The translations under genes were made by a program, and so were the position numbers. DNA of 33,739 nt, taken from positions 1 to 33,739 of the IMG/VR virus record IMGVR_UViG_3300025770_000057. One strand, 5' to 3'. The stretch is from a virus. The notes under the pieces are model-generated. The model saw only the letters and a program-made list of their open reading frames with translations. It had not been told where the DNA came from and did not search any database. Below, piece after piece: positions 12,468 through 21,930 of this stretch. Position 1 is the stretch's first letter; each line of letters opens with the position of its first letter.

Positions 12468-13901
12468 ATGATAAATTATAAATTTAAGACGAAGCCGTAT
12501 GCGCATCAATTAAAAGCGTTAGAGATGTCCTGGAATAAGGAAGTTTTTGCTTATTTCATGGAAATGGGTACTGGTAAATCTAAAGTACTTATAGATAATA
12601 TTTCTATGCTTTATGATAAAGGTAAAATTAATGCTGCCTTAATTATAGCACCAAAAGGTGTTGTTAAAACATGGTATGAGTCTGAAATACCCAATCACAT
12701 GGCAAATCACATAGATAAAAAAGTAGTTTTGTGGCAAGCGTTAATTAATAAAACACAAAATTCTAAACTAGAAACTTTATTTAAAGCAGGTGTAGATTTA
12801 CGTATACTAATTATGAACGTTGAAGCTTTTTCAACTAAAAAAGGTTTAGAGTTTGCTAAAAAATTCTTAAATTGCAGCAGTGCACTTGTTGCAATAGATG
12901 AATCAACTACAATAAAAAATCCAAGTGCTAAAAGAACTAAAGCTATATTATCTTTATCTAAAATGGCTAAATATAGACGAATATTGACAGGTTCCCCTGT
13001 AACAAAGTCACCCCTAGACTTATATACACAGTGTTTTTTTCTAGATTCCTTCTTGTTAGATCACGCTTCTTATTACTCATTTAGAACTAGATATGCCTTA
13101 ATGAGAACAGCTAATTTTGGAGGTAGGTCGGTACAAATAGTAGTTGGGTATAGGAATTTAGGTGAATTATCAGAAAAATTAAAACCTTTCTCTTATAGAG
13201 TATTAAAAGACGACTGTTTAGACTTACCTAAAAAGACTTTCATGAAACGAATCATAAATTTAAGCCCAGATCAATTTAAGATATACGAGCAAATGCGTAA
13301 AACTGCGCTTGCAACACTAAATGGTAAAATGACTACCACTGTAACAGCTTTAACTCAAATAATGAGACTGCAGCAAATTACATGTGGTCACTTTAAGGCC
13401 GATGATGGCACTTTACAAGATATTCCTAATAATCGTATAGATGAATTAGTTAATGTATTAAGTGAAATAGAAGGGAAAGTAGTTATTTGGGCCCATTGGC
13501 AAAGAGACGTACATAAAATAATAGAAGTTATAAATAAAGAATTTGGAGAAGGTTGTTGTGTCGATTATTATGGACTTACACCTCAAGATGAAAGACAAGA
13601 AAATATTAGAAAATTTCAAGAAGATGAAAAAGTTAGATTTTTTGTTGGAACGCCTCAAACAGGTGGTTATGGAATTACTCTGACAGCAGCATCTAACATG
13701 ATTTATTATTCTAACGGATATGATTTAGAAAAGAGAAAACAGTCTGAAGCAAGAATTGATAGAATAGGTCAAACTAAACCAATGACTTATATAGACATTC
13801 TCGCGGAAAACACTATTGACGAAAAAATCGTCGAGGCCCTCCGCAAGAAAGTTAACATAGCTTCAGAGATAATGGGCGAAGAGTTAACGGCCTGGATTTA
13901 A
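12468..13901 (+). CDS. SNF2-family (SF2) helicase/translocase, the only plus-strand gene
   Basis: Motifs of the SNF2 group appear in order. These are a Q-type YAHQ at 11-14, Walker A MGTGKS at 33-38, IIAPKGVVKTW, Walker B as DEST at 144-147 in place of DEAH, and LTGSPVTKSPLDLY. The second RecA lobe has VVIWAHW, FVGTPQTGGYGITLTAA (motif V) and QSEARIDRIGQ (motif VI, from residue 425). At 477 aa it is the bare motor with no accessory domain. It would use ATP to translocate on duplex DNA and remodel protein-DNA complexes; in phages such enzymes are placed near replication or recombination genes. It is transcribed opposite to everything else from its own promoter and converges on hsp20. Confidence 0.92.
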   Translation: MINYKFKTKPYAHQLKALEMSWNKEVFAYFMEMGTGKSKVLIDNISMLYDKGKINAALIIAPKGVVKTWYESEIPNHMANHIDKKVVLWQALINKTQNSKLETLFKAGVDLRILIMNVEAFSTKKGLEFAKKFLNCSSALVAIDESTTIKNPSAKRTKAILSLSKMAKYRRILTGSPVTKSPLDLYTQCFFLDSFLLDHASYYSFRTRYALMRTANFGGRSVQIVVGYRNLGELSEKLKPFSYRVLKDDCLDLPKKTFMKRIINLSPDQFKIYEQMRKTALATLNGKMTTTVTALTQIMRLQQITCGHFKADDGTLQDIPNNRIDELVNVLSEIEGKVVIWAHWQRDVHKIIEVINKEFGEGCCVDYYGLTPQDERQENIRKFQEDEKVRFFVGTPQTGGYGITLTAASNMIYYSNGYDLEKRKQSEARIDRIGQTKPMTYIDILAENTIDEKIVEALRKKVNIASEIMGEELTAWI

Positions 13902-13907
13902 TCTCAG

Positions 13908-13959
13908 AAAATGTAGGACATACGCGCGAGGCGTTGTGATTTTCGAAACCTACTATTTT
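13908..13959. terminator. Candidate bidirectional terminator between convergent genes
   Basis: AAAATGTAGG (13908-13917) can pair with CCTAC-T-ATTTT (13949-13959) with one bulged T. A smaller hairpin, ACGC/GCGT (13922-13934), lies in the loop. The A- and T-rich flanks suit both directions. The position, between the SNF2 stop and the hsp20 stop, is where a two-way terminator is expected, but the long loop makes the call weak. Confidence 0.35.
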
Positions 13960-14360
13960 ACAGAAATTTTCTTTGGCTTCTTGTTTTCAGGTGGATCGTA
14001 TTTCAATTCCACTTTCAACATTCCATCCTCAAGCCTAGCTCCACTGCATTCAACATACTCTGACAACTGAAGTTGTTTTTTAAATGCACGTTTAGCTATA
14101 CCTCTATGAACAAAGTCTTCTTTATCTTCAGAATTTTTTCCTTCGATAGATAGGACTCCGTCTTGCACCTGGACATCAATGTCTGACTTCTTATAGCCAG
14201 CCACTGCCATCTCTAGTGTGTATTTATCTTCACCTGCTTTCTTTATATTATAATGCGGAAAGCCTGCGTTTATATTTGGTAGTCGATGAAATCTGTGAAA
14301 GAAATTCTCGAAACCAATTGCGTTGTTTAGGAAATTGTTTAAATTTATTAGATCAGTCAT
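13953..14360 (-). CDS. Small heat shock protein Hsp20 (alpha-crystallin domain)
   Basis: An ATP-independent holdase chaperone of 135 aa. The N-terminal arm has aromatic-rich FENFFHRFH and FPHYNIKK at about 34-41. The alpha-crystallin domain runs from about 43 to 122 (YTLEMAVAGYKKSDIDVQVQ, GVLSIEGK, then AFKKQLQLSEYVE, LEDGMLKVELK). The tail PENKKPKKISV carries the I-x-V anchor for oligomers. It is closest to the IbpA-type class. Phage Hsp20 genes are known in cyanophages and other marine phages, where they probably protect virion or replication proteins during assembly. It has a strong ribosome site (AAGGAGGT) and its own candidate promoter at 14419-14446. Confidence 0.95.
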   Translation of the reverse strand: MTDLINLNNFLNNAIGFENFFHRFHRLPNINAGFPHYNIKKAGEDKYTLEMAVAGYKKSDIDVQVQDGVLSIEGKNSEDKEDFVHRGIAKRAFKKQLQLSEYVECSGARLEDGMLKVELKYDPPENKKPKKISVK

Positions 14361-14390
14361 AGTAACCTCCTTGTTTAGACAGTTAATAAT

Positions 14391-14413
14391 TAAGAGCCCC
14401 TAAAGCACTCTTA
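14391..14413 (-). other. Hairpin in the hsp20 leader
   Basis: TAAGAG (14391-14396) and CTCTTA (14408-14413) form a 6-bp stem with an 11-nt loop. The stem sits at about the expected start of the hsp20 transcript. It could fold in the leader RNA or be an operator half-site pair. Confidence 0.35.
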
Positions 14414-14418
14414 CTTCT

Positions 14419-14446
14419 TATATATACTATTTTTGTTAAATTACAA
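14419..14446 (-). promoter_or_regulatory. Candidate promoter for hsp20
   Basis: Reading leftward, TTGTAA (14441-14446, overlapping the stop of the 66-aa gene) is followed after 16 bp by TATATA (14419-14424); an 18-bp spacing gives TATAAG. This would uncouple hsp20 from the virion operon. Confidence 0.45.
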
Positions 14447-14641
14447 GGCTAAATGATTAATTAAACTATATATTAAAAAAGCCATGGCAGTGATTAATGC
14501 TCCTGAACATGTTAATAATATCTTCTCGAGTCTCTTTACTCGTTCTTCTATTTGATGTATTTTTTTATGTGTTAATTTCTGCATAATTCTGCAAAGTTTT
14601 TCGTGTGATTCTATTCTTTGTAATGCGTTACCTTTTGGCAT
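14441..14641 (-). CDS. XhlA/holin-like coiled-coil membrane protein (66 aa)
   Basis: A basic, heptad-like helix (LCRIMQKLTHKKIHQIEERV, KRLEKIL) occupies residues 16-43, and one transmembrane segment follows (GALITAMAFLIYSLI, about 47-61). This helix-then-anchor layout is that of XhlA-type proteins, which act with a holin in lysis by some Bacillus phages, and of several small phage holins. It starts on the TAATG overlap with the 769-aa virion protein and is the last gene of the virion operon, where lysis genes are often found. No endolysin lies beside it, so the lysis role stays tentative. Confidence 0.6.
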   Translation of the reverse strand: MPKGNALQRIESHEKLCRIMQKLTHKKIHQIEERVKRLEKILLTCSGALITAMAFLIYSLINHLAL

Positions 14642-16950
14642 TAAATTAACCTATTTTCTACTTGTCTTAATACTTCTTTATTAAACCCATTTAATTCTAA
14701 CCCAGCATTGTGTAAGAAACCTTTAGCTATACCATCGCCATTGTAGTCTGCAAATTCAATGTCTTTAATAAATATTCTTCTGCCTGTTGTATCTAATGAA
14801 TATACAACGGGTATCTTGTCGATCTTAACAGATATTGGACTGTCTTGAACCATTATAAATTTGCCATCTTCTTTCACATAGTGACTTCCTGCAACTGTAA
14901 CACCTTTGTAATCATGTATCTCATCAGTTGCTTTAAATTGGAATACACCTGTAACTTCTCCACCTTTAGTATTGTCTCCCAATTGAATTTCTTTAATTCT
15001 TTTCTCAGATCCATCGGCCATTTGTACACGCGTGTTTGGATCAAAACAAAATCCACCGTAATCTGATTCACCGCTGCTTGAAGATCTACCACCGGAACGA
15101 TCACCTTCTCCGCCACCGCCTTGGTTTCGTCTAGCTGCTTCTCTTCTAGCTGCCGCTAGTCTGTCAATCTCTGCTTGTCTTCTAATTTCATTTTGTCGAG
15201 TAACTTCTGCTCTTTGGTTAGCTGCTCTTCGTTCAGACTCTCGTCTCTCGGCTGCTATTTGTTCTTGCATTACTCTTTGAGCTGCTGCTTGTTCAATTGC
15301 TGCTGCTTCAGCATCAAAAGCCGATGTTGTCGGCGCATCTTGTGAAATGTCTATATCATAATCATCACCCATTGTTTGCCAATCTGTAATATAATCTGGT
15401 GGATAAGTATCCCATCTATTTGTTGCTGGTTTTATTATTCCTGTTGGTGTAGTTGGTTCAACCATATCGTAATGTTCATCGTAACCGATTAAGTCATCTT
15501 CTATTACTGGTGAAGTATCTAGCATCTCGCTGCCCGAATCATCGTCAGCTGATTGTATGCCAGCGTCTACTGCTTCTTGTAAATTAATTGCATCTTGTTC
15601 TTCTTTAGTAACTAAATCACTTGTATCATCTAAAAAACCAGCCTCTCCTGATCCTAATGTTATACCAGCTGTTTTTGTAATTGGATCATATTCTGTTATA
15701 GTATCACCGCCTGCAGCTCTTGCTACTGTATTTAAATTTTCTTTTAATGCTTCTTCTCTTTGACCTAGTTTAGTAGGCTCTCCCGTATCAGGATTTAATT
15801 TTGGAGTGCCGTCTGCATTATAGAAACTACCATTATACTTTTCATTTTTAGTTTTTTCTAATGTAGATAGTCTATCAACTATAGATTCTTGTATTGTACC
15901 ACCACCTACTGATATGTCACCTATTCTTATACCTGTTTCACCTGGACTATATCTAGCCATTACATTTTCTGGTGTGTCGTAATCTAATCCTACTTGTTGA
16001 ATTCTACCAATATCATCAAGAGTAACTCCTTCTTCTTCAAATTGATCTGAAACTAATTTTTGTTGCGCTCCACTAGCTGATTCTGCTCCGCCTATAAGAT
16101 CTATTGCTGTACCTAATAAAGGTATTCCTAAAGCTGCTTTGCCTGCTAAATTTAAAATAGCTGTTCCAGCCATATTACCTATATCTATTCCTTTATCTTT
16201 AAGATCTGTAAAGAAATTACCTACATCTTGTCCAGTTTGAACAAATTTATCTCTTAAAGCTTCCCACTGAGCTGGATCTTTTTGTTGTTCAAAAGTTTGA
16301 CCTAGTACTGCATTTTGATCAGCGATACTTCTTGGTGTTTGATAAGGTTGTCCTGTTGTAGGATTTATGCCATAAGGAGAACCTTGTGTTTCTTGTTCTT
16401 CAGGAACAATTCTTGGATCTCCAGTTGGATTACCTAAATCCACTTGATCTAAATCTATATCTTCTAAAGAAGCACCACCTGCTGCTCCTGAGACTAAAAA
16501 AGGATCACTTGAAACAGGTATCTGATTAAATGCATCCATTTCTTCTTGTGTAACTGGCATCTCGCCTGGAGCTACAACAGGATCGCCTGGTGCTCCTTGC
16601 ACTCCAATACCTTGATCTAATAAATTTTGTTCGAAAGGAGTATTTTTTGGACTGTCAACGTCAAAACCAGGTAATGTTGCTTCACCTCCTCCGCCACCGC
16701 TACCGCCAGGTGTTGTTGCTGGTGGTGTTACAAAATCATCTTGCGCTGCATCGAATCCACCGCCTAAGTAAAGATTATATAAGTCTTGGTATCTATTGTA
16801 ATCTGTAGTCGCAGATTTAATTCCTTCAAATTCTGGTACAGAGGAAAGAGCATAAGGACTTCCTTGATATACGTCAGTCCCTTGAATCCCCGCCTCTAGC
16901 TCCGCAGCTATTGGATCTTTTTTATATAGAGATGTATATTTTTCAGCCAT
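14641..16950 (-). CDS. Virion-module protein with C-terminal Hint (intein-like) domain (769 aa)
   Basis: The N-terminal 540 residues are acidic, Gly/Pro-rich and mostly low complexity, with a short hydrophobic stretch (AGTAILNLAGKAALGIPLLG, about 260-280). An Ala/Arg/Glu helix (about 550-612) and a Gly/Ser linker follow. From C635 (GFCFDPNTRVQM) to N748 (GFLHN) is a 114-residue Hint fold with the block-B histidine H690 (AGSH) and terminal His-Asn. The residue after N748 is alanine, so trans-esterification with a +1 Cys/Ser/Thr cannot occur. Cleavage at C635 or N748, as in bacterial intein-like (BIL) domains, is more likely than splicing. It is the last large gene of the virion operon and may be an internal or ejected protein that is self-processed. 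Confidence 0.8.
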   Translation of the reverse strand: MAEKYTSLYKKDPIAAELEAGIQGTDVYQGSPYALSSVPEFEGIKSATTDYNRYQDLYNLYLGGGFDAAQDDFVTPPATTPGGSGGGGGEATLPGFDVDSPKNTPFEQNLLDQGIGVQGAPGDPVVAPGEMPVTQEEMDAFNQIPVSSDPFLVSGAAGGASLEDIDLDQVDLGNPTGDPRIVPEEQETQGSPYGINPTTGQPYQTPRSIADQNAVLGQTFEQQKDPAQWEALRDKFVQTGQDVGNFFTDLKDKGIDIGNMAGTAILNLAGKAALGIPLLGTAIDLIGGAESASGAQQKLVSDQFEEEGVTLDDIGRIQQVGLDYDTPENVMARYSPGETGIRIGDISVGGGTIQESIVDRLSTLEKTKNEKYNGSFYNADGTPKLNPDTGEPTKLGQREEALKENLNTVARAAGGDTITEYDPITKTAGITLGSGEAGFLDDTSDLVTKEEQDAINLQEAVDAGIQSADDDSGSEMLDTSPVIEDDLIGYDEHYDMVEPTTPTGIIKPATNRWDTYPPDYITDWQTMGDDYDIDISQDAPTTSAFDAEAAAIEQAAAQRVMQEQIAAERRESERRAANQRAEVTRQNEIRRQAEIDRLAAARREAARRNQGGGGEGDRSGGRSSSSGESDYGGFCFDPNTRVQMADGSEKRIKEIQLGDNTKGGEVTGVFQFKATDEIHDYKGVTVAGSHYVKEDGKFIMVQDSPISVKIDKIPVVYSLDTTGRRIFIKDIEFADYNGDGIAKGFLHNAGLELNGFNKEVLRQVENRLI

Positions 16951-19900
16951 TATGTAGTCATTCCCCTTTGTCTAAGTCTTATAGATTTTTCTTCGTTAGA
17001 AAGCAACGCTTGTTCTGTATGTGTTAATCCAGTTTCCATAACATTAGTGCTTGGTAATACTTGTTGCATTAACGCTGGGTTTACATCTGGAGTAGGTGGT
17101 AAACCTGCTTGAGGTACTTGAGCTTGTCCTTCTGGTTGTTCTGGCTCAATGTATTGTTCCATTTCAAAATCAAATTCATCGTCTAAATCAAGTTTTCTTA
17201 AGTCTTCTCTGACTGAACGTAGACTAGCTAATAAACTATTAATTTCGGTTTCTGTAATAGAACCTCCTGATCCTTGTGCAAGACCCACTCTTCCCCCTTG
17301 ATTAAAACTTTCACCTATATCTAATTGTCTAAAATCTCTTTGTAATGCCATTAAGTCAGATCTTGCGTCTCTAAACGCATCTGGATCTCCTAAGTCTTTA
17401 GCTATTTCTCTAAATCTAGCTATGATTTCTTTAGATGGGAAGTAAGGATCAAATCTTCCTCTTTGTAATTTTCCAAAAGAGTCCATACTTATTTGTCTAT
17501 CTCTAAATTCTTTTCTTAAGTCTGGATTACTAACACCTAAAGTATTTGCAGCGCTAATATTTTTAAACATTTGTTTTTGAACATTAAATCTTGCACGATT
17601 AGAAGCTATGTATCTATTTATAACATCATCTTCATTAATAGGACCACCTCTTAGTAATCCAAAGAAGCCACCTGTAAATTCTCTTCTAGCATTTCTTATA
17701 CCTGTTTGATATTCTGCAAGCTTGAATCCCATTGCTCTTACTGGGTCTACTGTAATAGGTTTTAAACCCATAAAGCCAAGTACTTCATCAGGCATACCCA
17801 ATGTTTCACCTTCTAAGAACTGCCCTGTCTTTGTTGGAGCACCTGTTGCTGTTTTAATTAATCTTCCATATTTTGCAAGAGAAGGGTCTAATGATTTTAC
17901 TAAATGATTAATTCTTATCCATTGTTTATCTCCAAAAGAAGTTTCATCTGTATATAGTCTTGCTCCATCTCTAGTTACTCCACCTCTTCCAATTAAATCA
18001 CTCATAGCTTCTGTCCAAATAGATTCATCTATAAAAGGAGAAGCTAATTCTGTTGTCGCGTCATACATACCTCTAGCAAAACCAGCCATAACTGTTTCAT
18101 CGTTTTGTTGAGCATCATTTATAGATAGTGCTAAAGTTCTAAAAGGACGCGCCATTAAATCGTATGCATTACTGTGACTAAAGTCCATGTATTTTAATTC
18201 ACCTGTATTATCATCTCTAATTGGTACTATTGTAGAATTTTTAGACCAATCAGGAACAAATTGTCTTAGTGCTTCAATCTCATCTTCAGTTACATCATAA
18301 GCTAATTTGGCCATTTCAACCGTAGCTGTTGGTACAACAGTTAAAGTTGTTGCCATTCCTAATGCTCTTTGTACTCCAATGCCATACATTGGGTTGTCAT
18401 TTTTTACAAATCTTCCTAATTCTACATCCCAAACTGTAGGTAATAAATTACTTCCTTTAGTAGGTCTAGAATGTTTTAATTCTCTTACTATTTGCTCTCC
18501 AATTCCTGAAGATGTTCTAATTATTTCTGAAGGGAAAGACATGAAATTACCAAACGGAGATGATCTTGCAAGTCTTACAAAGTCACCAACAAAAGCATAG
18601 TTAGGTACAGTATTTTTTACAATATGTGCTGATTCTTTTTTTAAAAAATCATCTCCATATCTTTGTTTTCTTCCCATAAAATCTATAACTTCATCACCTT
18701 CTTTAATACCTGCTTTAGCATAAGCTTTTCCTCTTCTGGACATTTCTACAAAGTGATTTGTAATTTTCCAGAAATCATCTTCTGCTACATATTTACCTTG
18801 AAGCCATTTTGGAATAGCTTTTAATCTAGACATTAGAGGATTTAATACAGCATCTACATTTCCTACATCATCACCAAACTTTGCAGCTCTAAACAATCCT
18901 TTTATGTCCCCAACTTGAAGTTGTTGATTAACAATACCAAGTTCTAATAATTCTCTGTATGCTTTTTCATTATCAGCTGCTTTAGCACCTGCTTTAAATA
19001 AACCTGAAACTCTTGCACCTTCTTTAAATGCATTTGCTAAATCTTTTGGATTAGTAAATAAAATACCATTAGCACCAGCGAAAGCACCAGCACTTAATAA
19101 GTTTCTTATGTGAGTTGGAATAGATAAAACTGTTTTAGCTAATTGAGATGCTCCTTTAGGAATCAATAAAAGATTTCTATATAACCAACTCGCTCCTTGC
19201 GCCGCGACGCTAGCGTCATCTTTACCTTTTGCAAAAGATGTAAGAAAATCATCCTTAAGACTATTAGCTAGAGCTAAACCATCTGCAATATCTTTTGTAG
19301 TATATAAGTTGTGAAGTGGATTAAGTACATCTTCACCTGATACTTTTCCTAGCCCAGATAATGTGTCTTTTACCGGAACTATATCTACTGCTCTATTAGT
19401 GGCTTCTTCTGCAGCTTCTCTAGTTTCCCAAAAAGCTCCTCTTTCTCCATTTGCTTGAAGCTTTCTATTTGATTCATATAAATCATCTAAGAATTTAGTT
19501 TGTCTACCTACAGCTGATAGATGAGTAACAGCATTAAAAATAGATAATCTAGGGTCTTTTATTTCACCAAACAATTCTCTGATAACTCTTGGGGGTTGAC
19601 CTGTTTTTTCCATAACATCTTTTACAAACTGTCCTCCAGGGCGACTACCTAAAGTTTTATTTATAAATTCTAAATTAGGAAGGTCTCCTGCTTTTCCAAC
19701 TCTAGTTGCATCATCTATAAGATTATTTACTATTTGTCTTGCTTCTTGTTCGTATTGATTTGGACCAGGAAGCCCTACTCTTGTAGTATCTTTTTTTGCA
19801 ATTTGATCTCTAAAAAAACTAATAGCTTTATTTATTGATTCACCAGTAGGTCTGTATCTATTGAAAATTCCTAAGATAGGTTTGTCTTCAAATATTCTAT

Positions 19901-21080
19901 AAGTATTACCTACCATTTTTGAAATTCTGTCTTTTAATACATCTGTTAATTCACTTTTTGTACCTTGTGTTAAACTCGCAAGCTCTGAAAAATGTGCTCT
20001 TGCGTCTTGTAAACTATTCATTATTCTTCCACTAGTTTCGTCGGCAACACCTAACGCTCTCATTTCATTTATTGCATCATCTACTCTGTTAGGATCTAAC
20101 ATACCTTTAGATATGTCACCTTCAAACAGTAAATCATTTAATTTTTTATAGAATTCTTTCTTTTCTTTTGGTGTTACAAGTTTATCCATTACCTTTTGCA
20201 TTTCAGGAAATGATTTATCTACCGCTTTAGTTAAATTTCTTACTATTTCAGTAGCCCTGTTAGTATCTACTGATTTTAAATACTCCATATATTTCTGAGA
20301 TCCGAATATTTCTTCTGTAAGTTTTCCTTTAGGAGTAAACGCGCTAGCTATTTTATTTACTGCTCTATCAAATTTAGAACTGCTATAAGCTAGATCTTTT
20401 CCTCGTGTTGCTAGAGCTTTTCCACCTTTTGCAACAGCTCCAACAAAAGGAGTAATTAATAATCCTTCTGATGCAAACTTAAATCTATTCATTAACTTTC
20501 TAGTAGCATCTTCTCTGCCTTTAGTATCGTATCTATCTAATTCTGTAGGTGCAGAATCAAACATGTCTCCAAAAGTTCCTATCTCTTCTACGTCAGCAAC
20601 CAAAGTTTCACCCGCTGCTCCACCCGCGACACCTGCTGCAAATCTTAATGTTCCTTCACCGCCTGGTGTTTTTTGTACCAGTTTATTTAATCTGTCTGCT
20701 TTCATAGCGTGCTTAACAGCATTTCTACTTCCAACGCTAAAAGACGTTCCTGCTTTTCTAGCATCTAATGCTTTCTTTGCTAGTTTACTTCCTATTTTAA
20801 ATCCGTATGTACTTGGAACACCAATAGAAACTAATGCTTCAGTTAATCTACCTGCTCCATGTTCTTGTGCTAGTTCATCAAAAGGATTTATTGTATCAAA
20901 AAATTGTTCTACTTTACCTGCAAGATTTGTATCTAATCCAAGATCAATTAATTCTGCTGCTAATGAAAACACTCCTTCAGGAACTTTAAATAAACCTGAT
21001 GCAATACCAGCAGCTCCTGCTGTGTACCAAGCTGTATCATTACCTTCTTCTTCAGAAATTAATGGAATAAATTCAGCCAT
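16950..21080 (-). CDS. Very large probable internal virion / DNA-ejection protein (1376 aa)
   Basis: A long, mostly helical protein with several moderately hydrophobic segments (TAGAAGIASGLFKVPEGVFSL near the start, RFAAGVAGGAAGETLVAD, LLITPFVGAVAKGG, and ATTLTVVPTATVEMAKLAYD around 930) but no signal peptide. Size and position among the last virion genes match the largest internal core proteins of podoviruses (T7 gp16 is of similar length), which enter the cell envelope during DNA ejection. I see no lytic transglycosylase motif. The C-terminal region holds one NQGGRVGL motif (GGR at 1262-1264), an acidic stretch and a conserved-looking end (TEQALLSNEEKSIRLRQRG). Start and stop are coupled by TAATG at 16950 to the Hint gene. 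The ejection role is inferred. Confidence 0.65.
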   Translation of the reverse strand: MAEFIPLISEEEGNDTAWYTAGAAGIASGLFKVPEGVFSLAAELIDLGLDTNLAGKVEQFFDTINPFDELAQEHGAGRLTEALVSIGVPSTYGFKIGSKLAKKALDARKAGTSFSVGSRNAVKHAMKADRLNKLVQKTPGGEGTLRFAAGVAGGAAGETLVADVEEIGTFGDMFDSAPTELDRYDTKGREDATRKLMNRFKFASEGLLITPFVGAVAKGGKALATRGKDLAYSSSKFDRAVNKIASAFTPKGKLTEEIFGSQKYMEYLKSVDTNRATEIVRNLTKAVDKSFPEMQKVMDKLVTPKEKKEFYKKLNDLLFEGDISKGMLDPNRVDDAINEMRALGVADETSGRIMNSLQDARAHFSELASLTQGTKSELTDVLKDRISKMVGNTYRIFEDKPILGIFNRYRPTGESINKAISFFRDQIAKKDTTRVGLPGPNQYEQEARQIVNNLIDDATRVGKAGDLPNLEFINKTLGSRPGGQFVKDVMEKTGQPPRVIRELFGEIKDPRLSIFNAVTHLSAVGRQTKFLDDLYESNRKLQANGERGAFWETREAAEEATNRAVDIVPVKDTLSGLGKVSGEDVLNPLHNLYTTKDIADGLALANSLKDDFLTSFAKGKDDASVAAQGASWLYRNLLLIPKGASQLAKTVLSIPTHIRNLLSAGAFAGANGILFTNPKDLANAFKEGARVSGLFKAGAKAADNEKAYRELLELGIVNQQLQVGDIKGLFRAAKFGDDVGNVDAVLNPLMSRLKAIPKWLQGKYVAEDDFWKITNHFVEMSRRGKAYAKAGIKEGDEVIDFMGRKQRYGDDFLKKESAHIVKNTVPNYAFVGDFVRLARSSPFGNFMSFPSEIIRTSSGIGEQIVRELKHSRPTKGSNLLPTVWDVELGRFVKNDNPMYGIGVQRALGMATTLTVVPTATVEMAKLAYDVTEDEIEALRQFVPDWSKNSTIVPIRDDNTGELKYMDFSHSNAYDLMARPFRTLALSINDAQQNDETVMAGFARGMYDATTELASPFIDESIWTEAMSDLIGRGGVTRDGARLYTDETSFGDKQWIRINHLVKSLDPSLAKYGRLIKTATGAPTKTGQFLEGETLGMPDEVLGFMGLKPITVDPVRAMGFKLAEYQTGIRNARREFTGGFFGLLRGGPINEDDVINRYIASNRARFNVQKQMFKNISAANTLGVSNPDLRKEFRDRQISMDSFGKLQRGRFDPYFPSKEIIARFREIAKDLGDPDAFRDARSDLMALQRDFRQLDIGESFNQGGRVGLAQGSGGSITETEINSLLASLRSVREDLRKLDLDDEFDFEMEQYIEPEQPEGQAQVPQAGLPPTPDVNPALMQQVLPSTNVMETGLTHTEQALLSNEEKSIRLRQRGMTT

Positions 21081-21088
21081 TTAGACTC

Positions 21089-21928
21089 CTAGTATCCTCT
21101 TATCGCAGCTATATCTTCGTCGAGTAAATTACCCTCGCTTTTTTCTTGTTCTCTAAAGTCTTGTGCATCTTGGTAAGGAGTTGAAGTCTCAGTAGCAACT
21201 CCTGAAACAGGTGAAAAATCAATACTATCTACTGAATCAAATGCTCGCCACTGTAATTGTCCATCCATTTCAACTAACTGTTTAATCTTACCATCATAAG
21301 GATCATAGAAGTATTTTCCCATTCCTGTTTTTTTCAGTTTAGAAATTTTCTTTCTTTTTTGATCTTTACTTAGAGTATTAAAATTATCTTCTATAATTCC
21401 ACCTATTAAATTACTACCAACTTTTTGTCTTAATTTATCTTGTATGTCTGTATGATAGGCAGCAAAACGTTGAGCTTCTGCTCCAGACATACCTCGTTCA
21501 ACACCTTGGTTTAAATATACATTGTATAGAGGTGATTTCTCTTCAGCTTTTTGCGCTCTTATTTGATTCATTTTCATTTGTTGTTCAACACCAGTGTTAG
21601 CTGCCATCATTCTTAGTTGACGATCGTAATTTGCTTTTTCATCATCTGCTTTAGTCCATTGTTCATAAGGACCTTTTGCTGATCTAACAAGATTCTGTAC
21701 AAAACCATCACCTGCATATTGACCTGAAGCTAAATTTAAACCTACTTGACCTAAAGGAAGTCTAGTTTGTGGAGGAGGAACCATTTCTTTCATAAGATCA
21801 TAAACTTCGTCTGCTGTTTTTCGAGCACTTCCCTCAGTATATCCTTTACGATCAACTATTCCATGCATGATACCCTCGTTAGGAGTACCACCCGTTCTAA
21901 ACATTGGTCTTTTTAATATTCTTGACAT
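21089..21928 (-). CDS. Virion-module protein with RPMFRTGG-type N-terminus (279 aa)
   Basis: The protein opens with SRILKRPMFRTGGTPNEG and continues with IMHGIVDRKGYTEGS, a glycine-rich N-terminal signature related to the GGR-x-G motifs of its neighbours. The middle is helical and polar (EQQMKMNQIRAQKAEEKS, SKDQKRKKISKLKKTGMGKY) and the C-terminus is acidic (EQEKSEGNLLDEDIAAIRGY). No membrane span or catalytic motif is visible. It sits between the 545-aa and 1376-aa proteins with gaps of a few bases, so it is probably a structural or internal virion protein made together with them. No named family recognised. Confidence 0.6.
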   Translation of the reverse strand: MSRILKRPMFRTGGTPNEGIMHGIVDRKGYTEGSARKTADEVYDLMKEMVPPPQTRLPLGQVGLNLASGQYAGDGFVQNLVRSAKGPYEQWTKADDEKANYDRQLRMMAANTGVEQQMKMNQIRAQKAEEKSPLYNVYLNQGVERGMSGAEAQRFAAYHTDIQDKLRQKVGSNLIGGIIEDNFNTLSKDQKRKKISKLKKTGMGKYFYDPYDGKIKQLVEMDGQLQWRAFDSVDSIDFSPVSGVATETSTPYQDAQDFREQEKSEGNLLDEDIAAIRGY

Positions 21929-21930
21929 AA

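Noticed and set aside
20563-21084. 173-residue plus-strand frame
   Set aside because: Lies wholly opposite the 1376-aa gene. Ala/Pro/Ser-rich composition is the expected antisense of a Gly/Ala-rich gene; no ribosome site.
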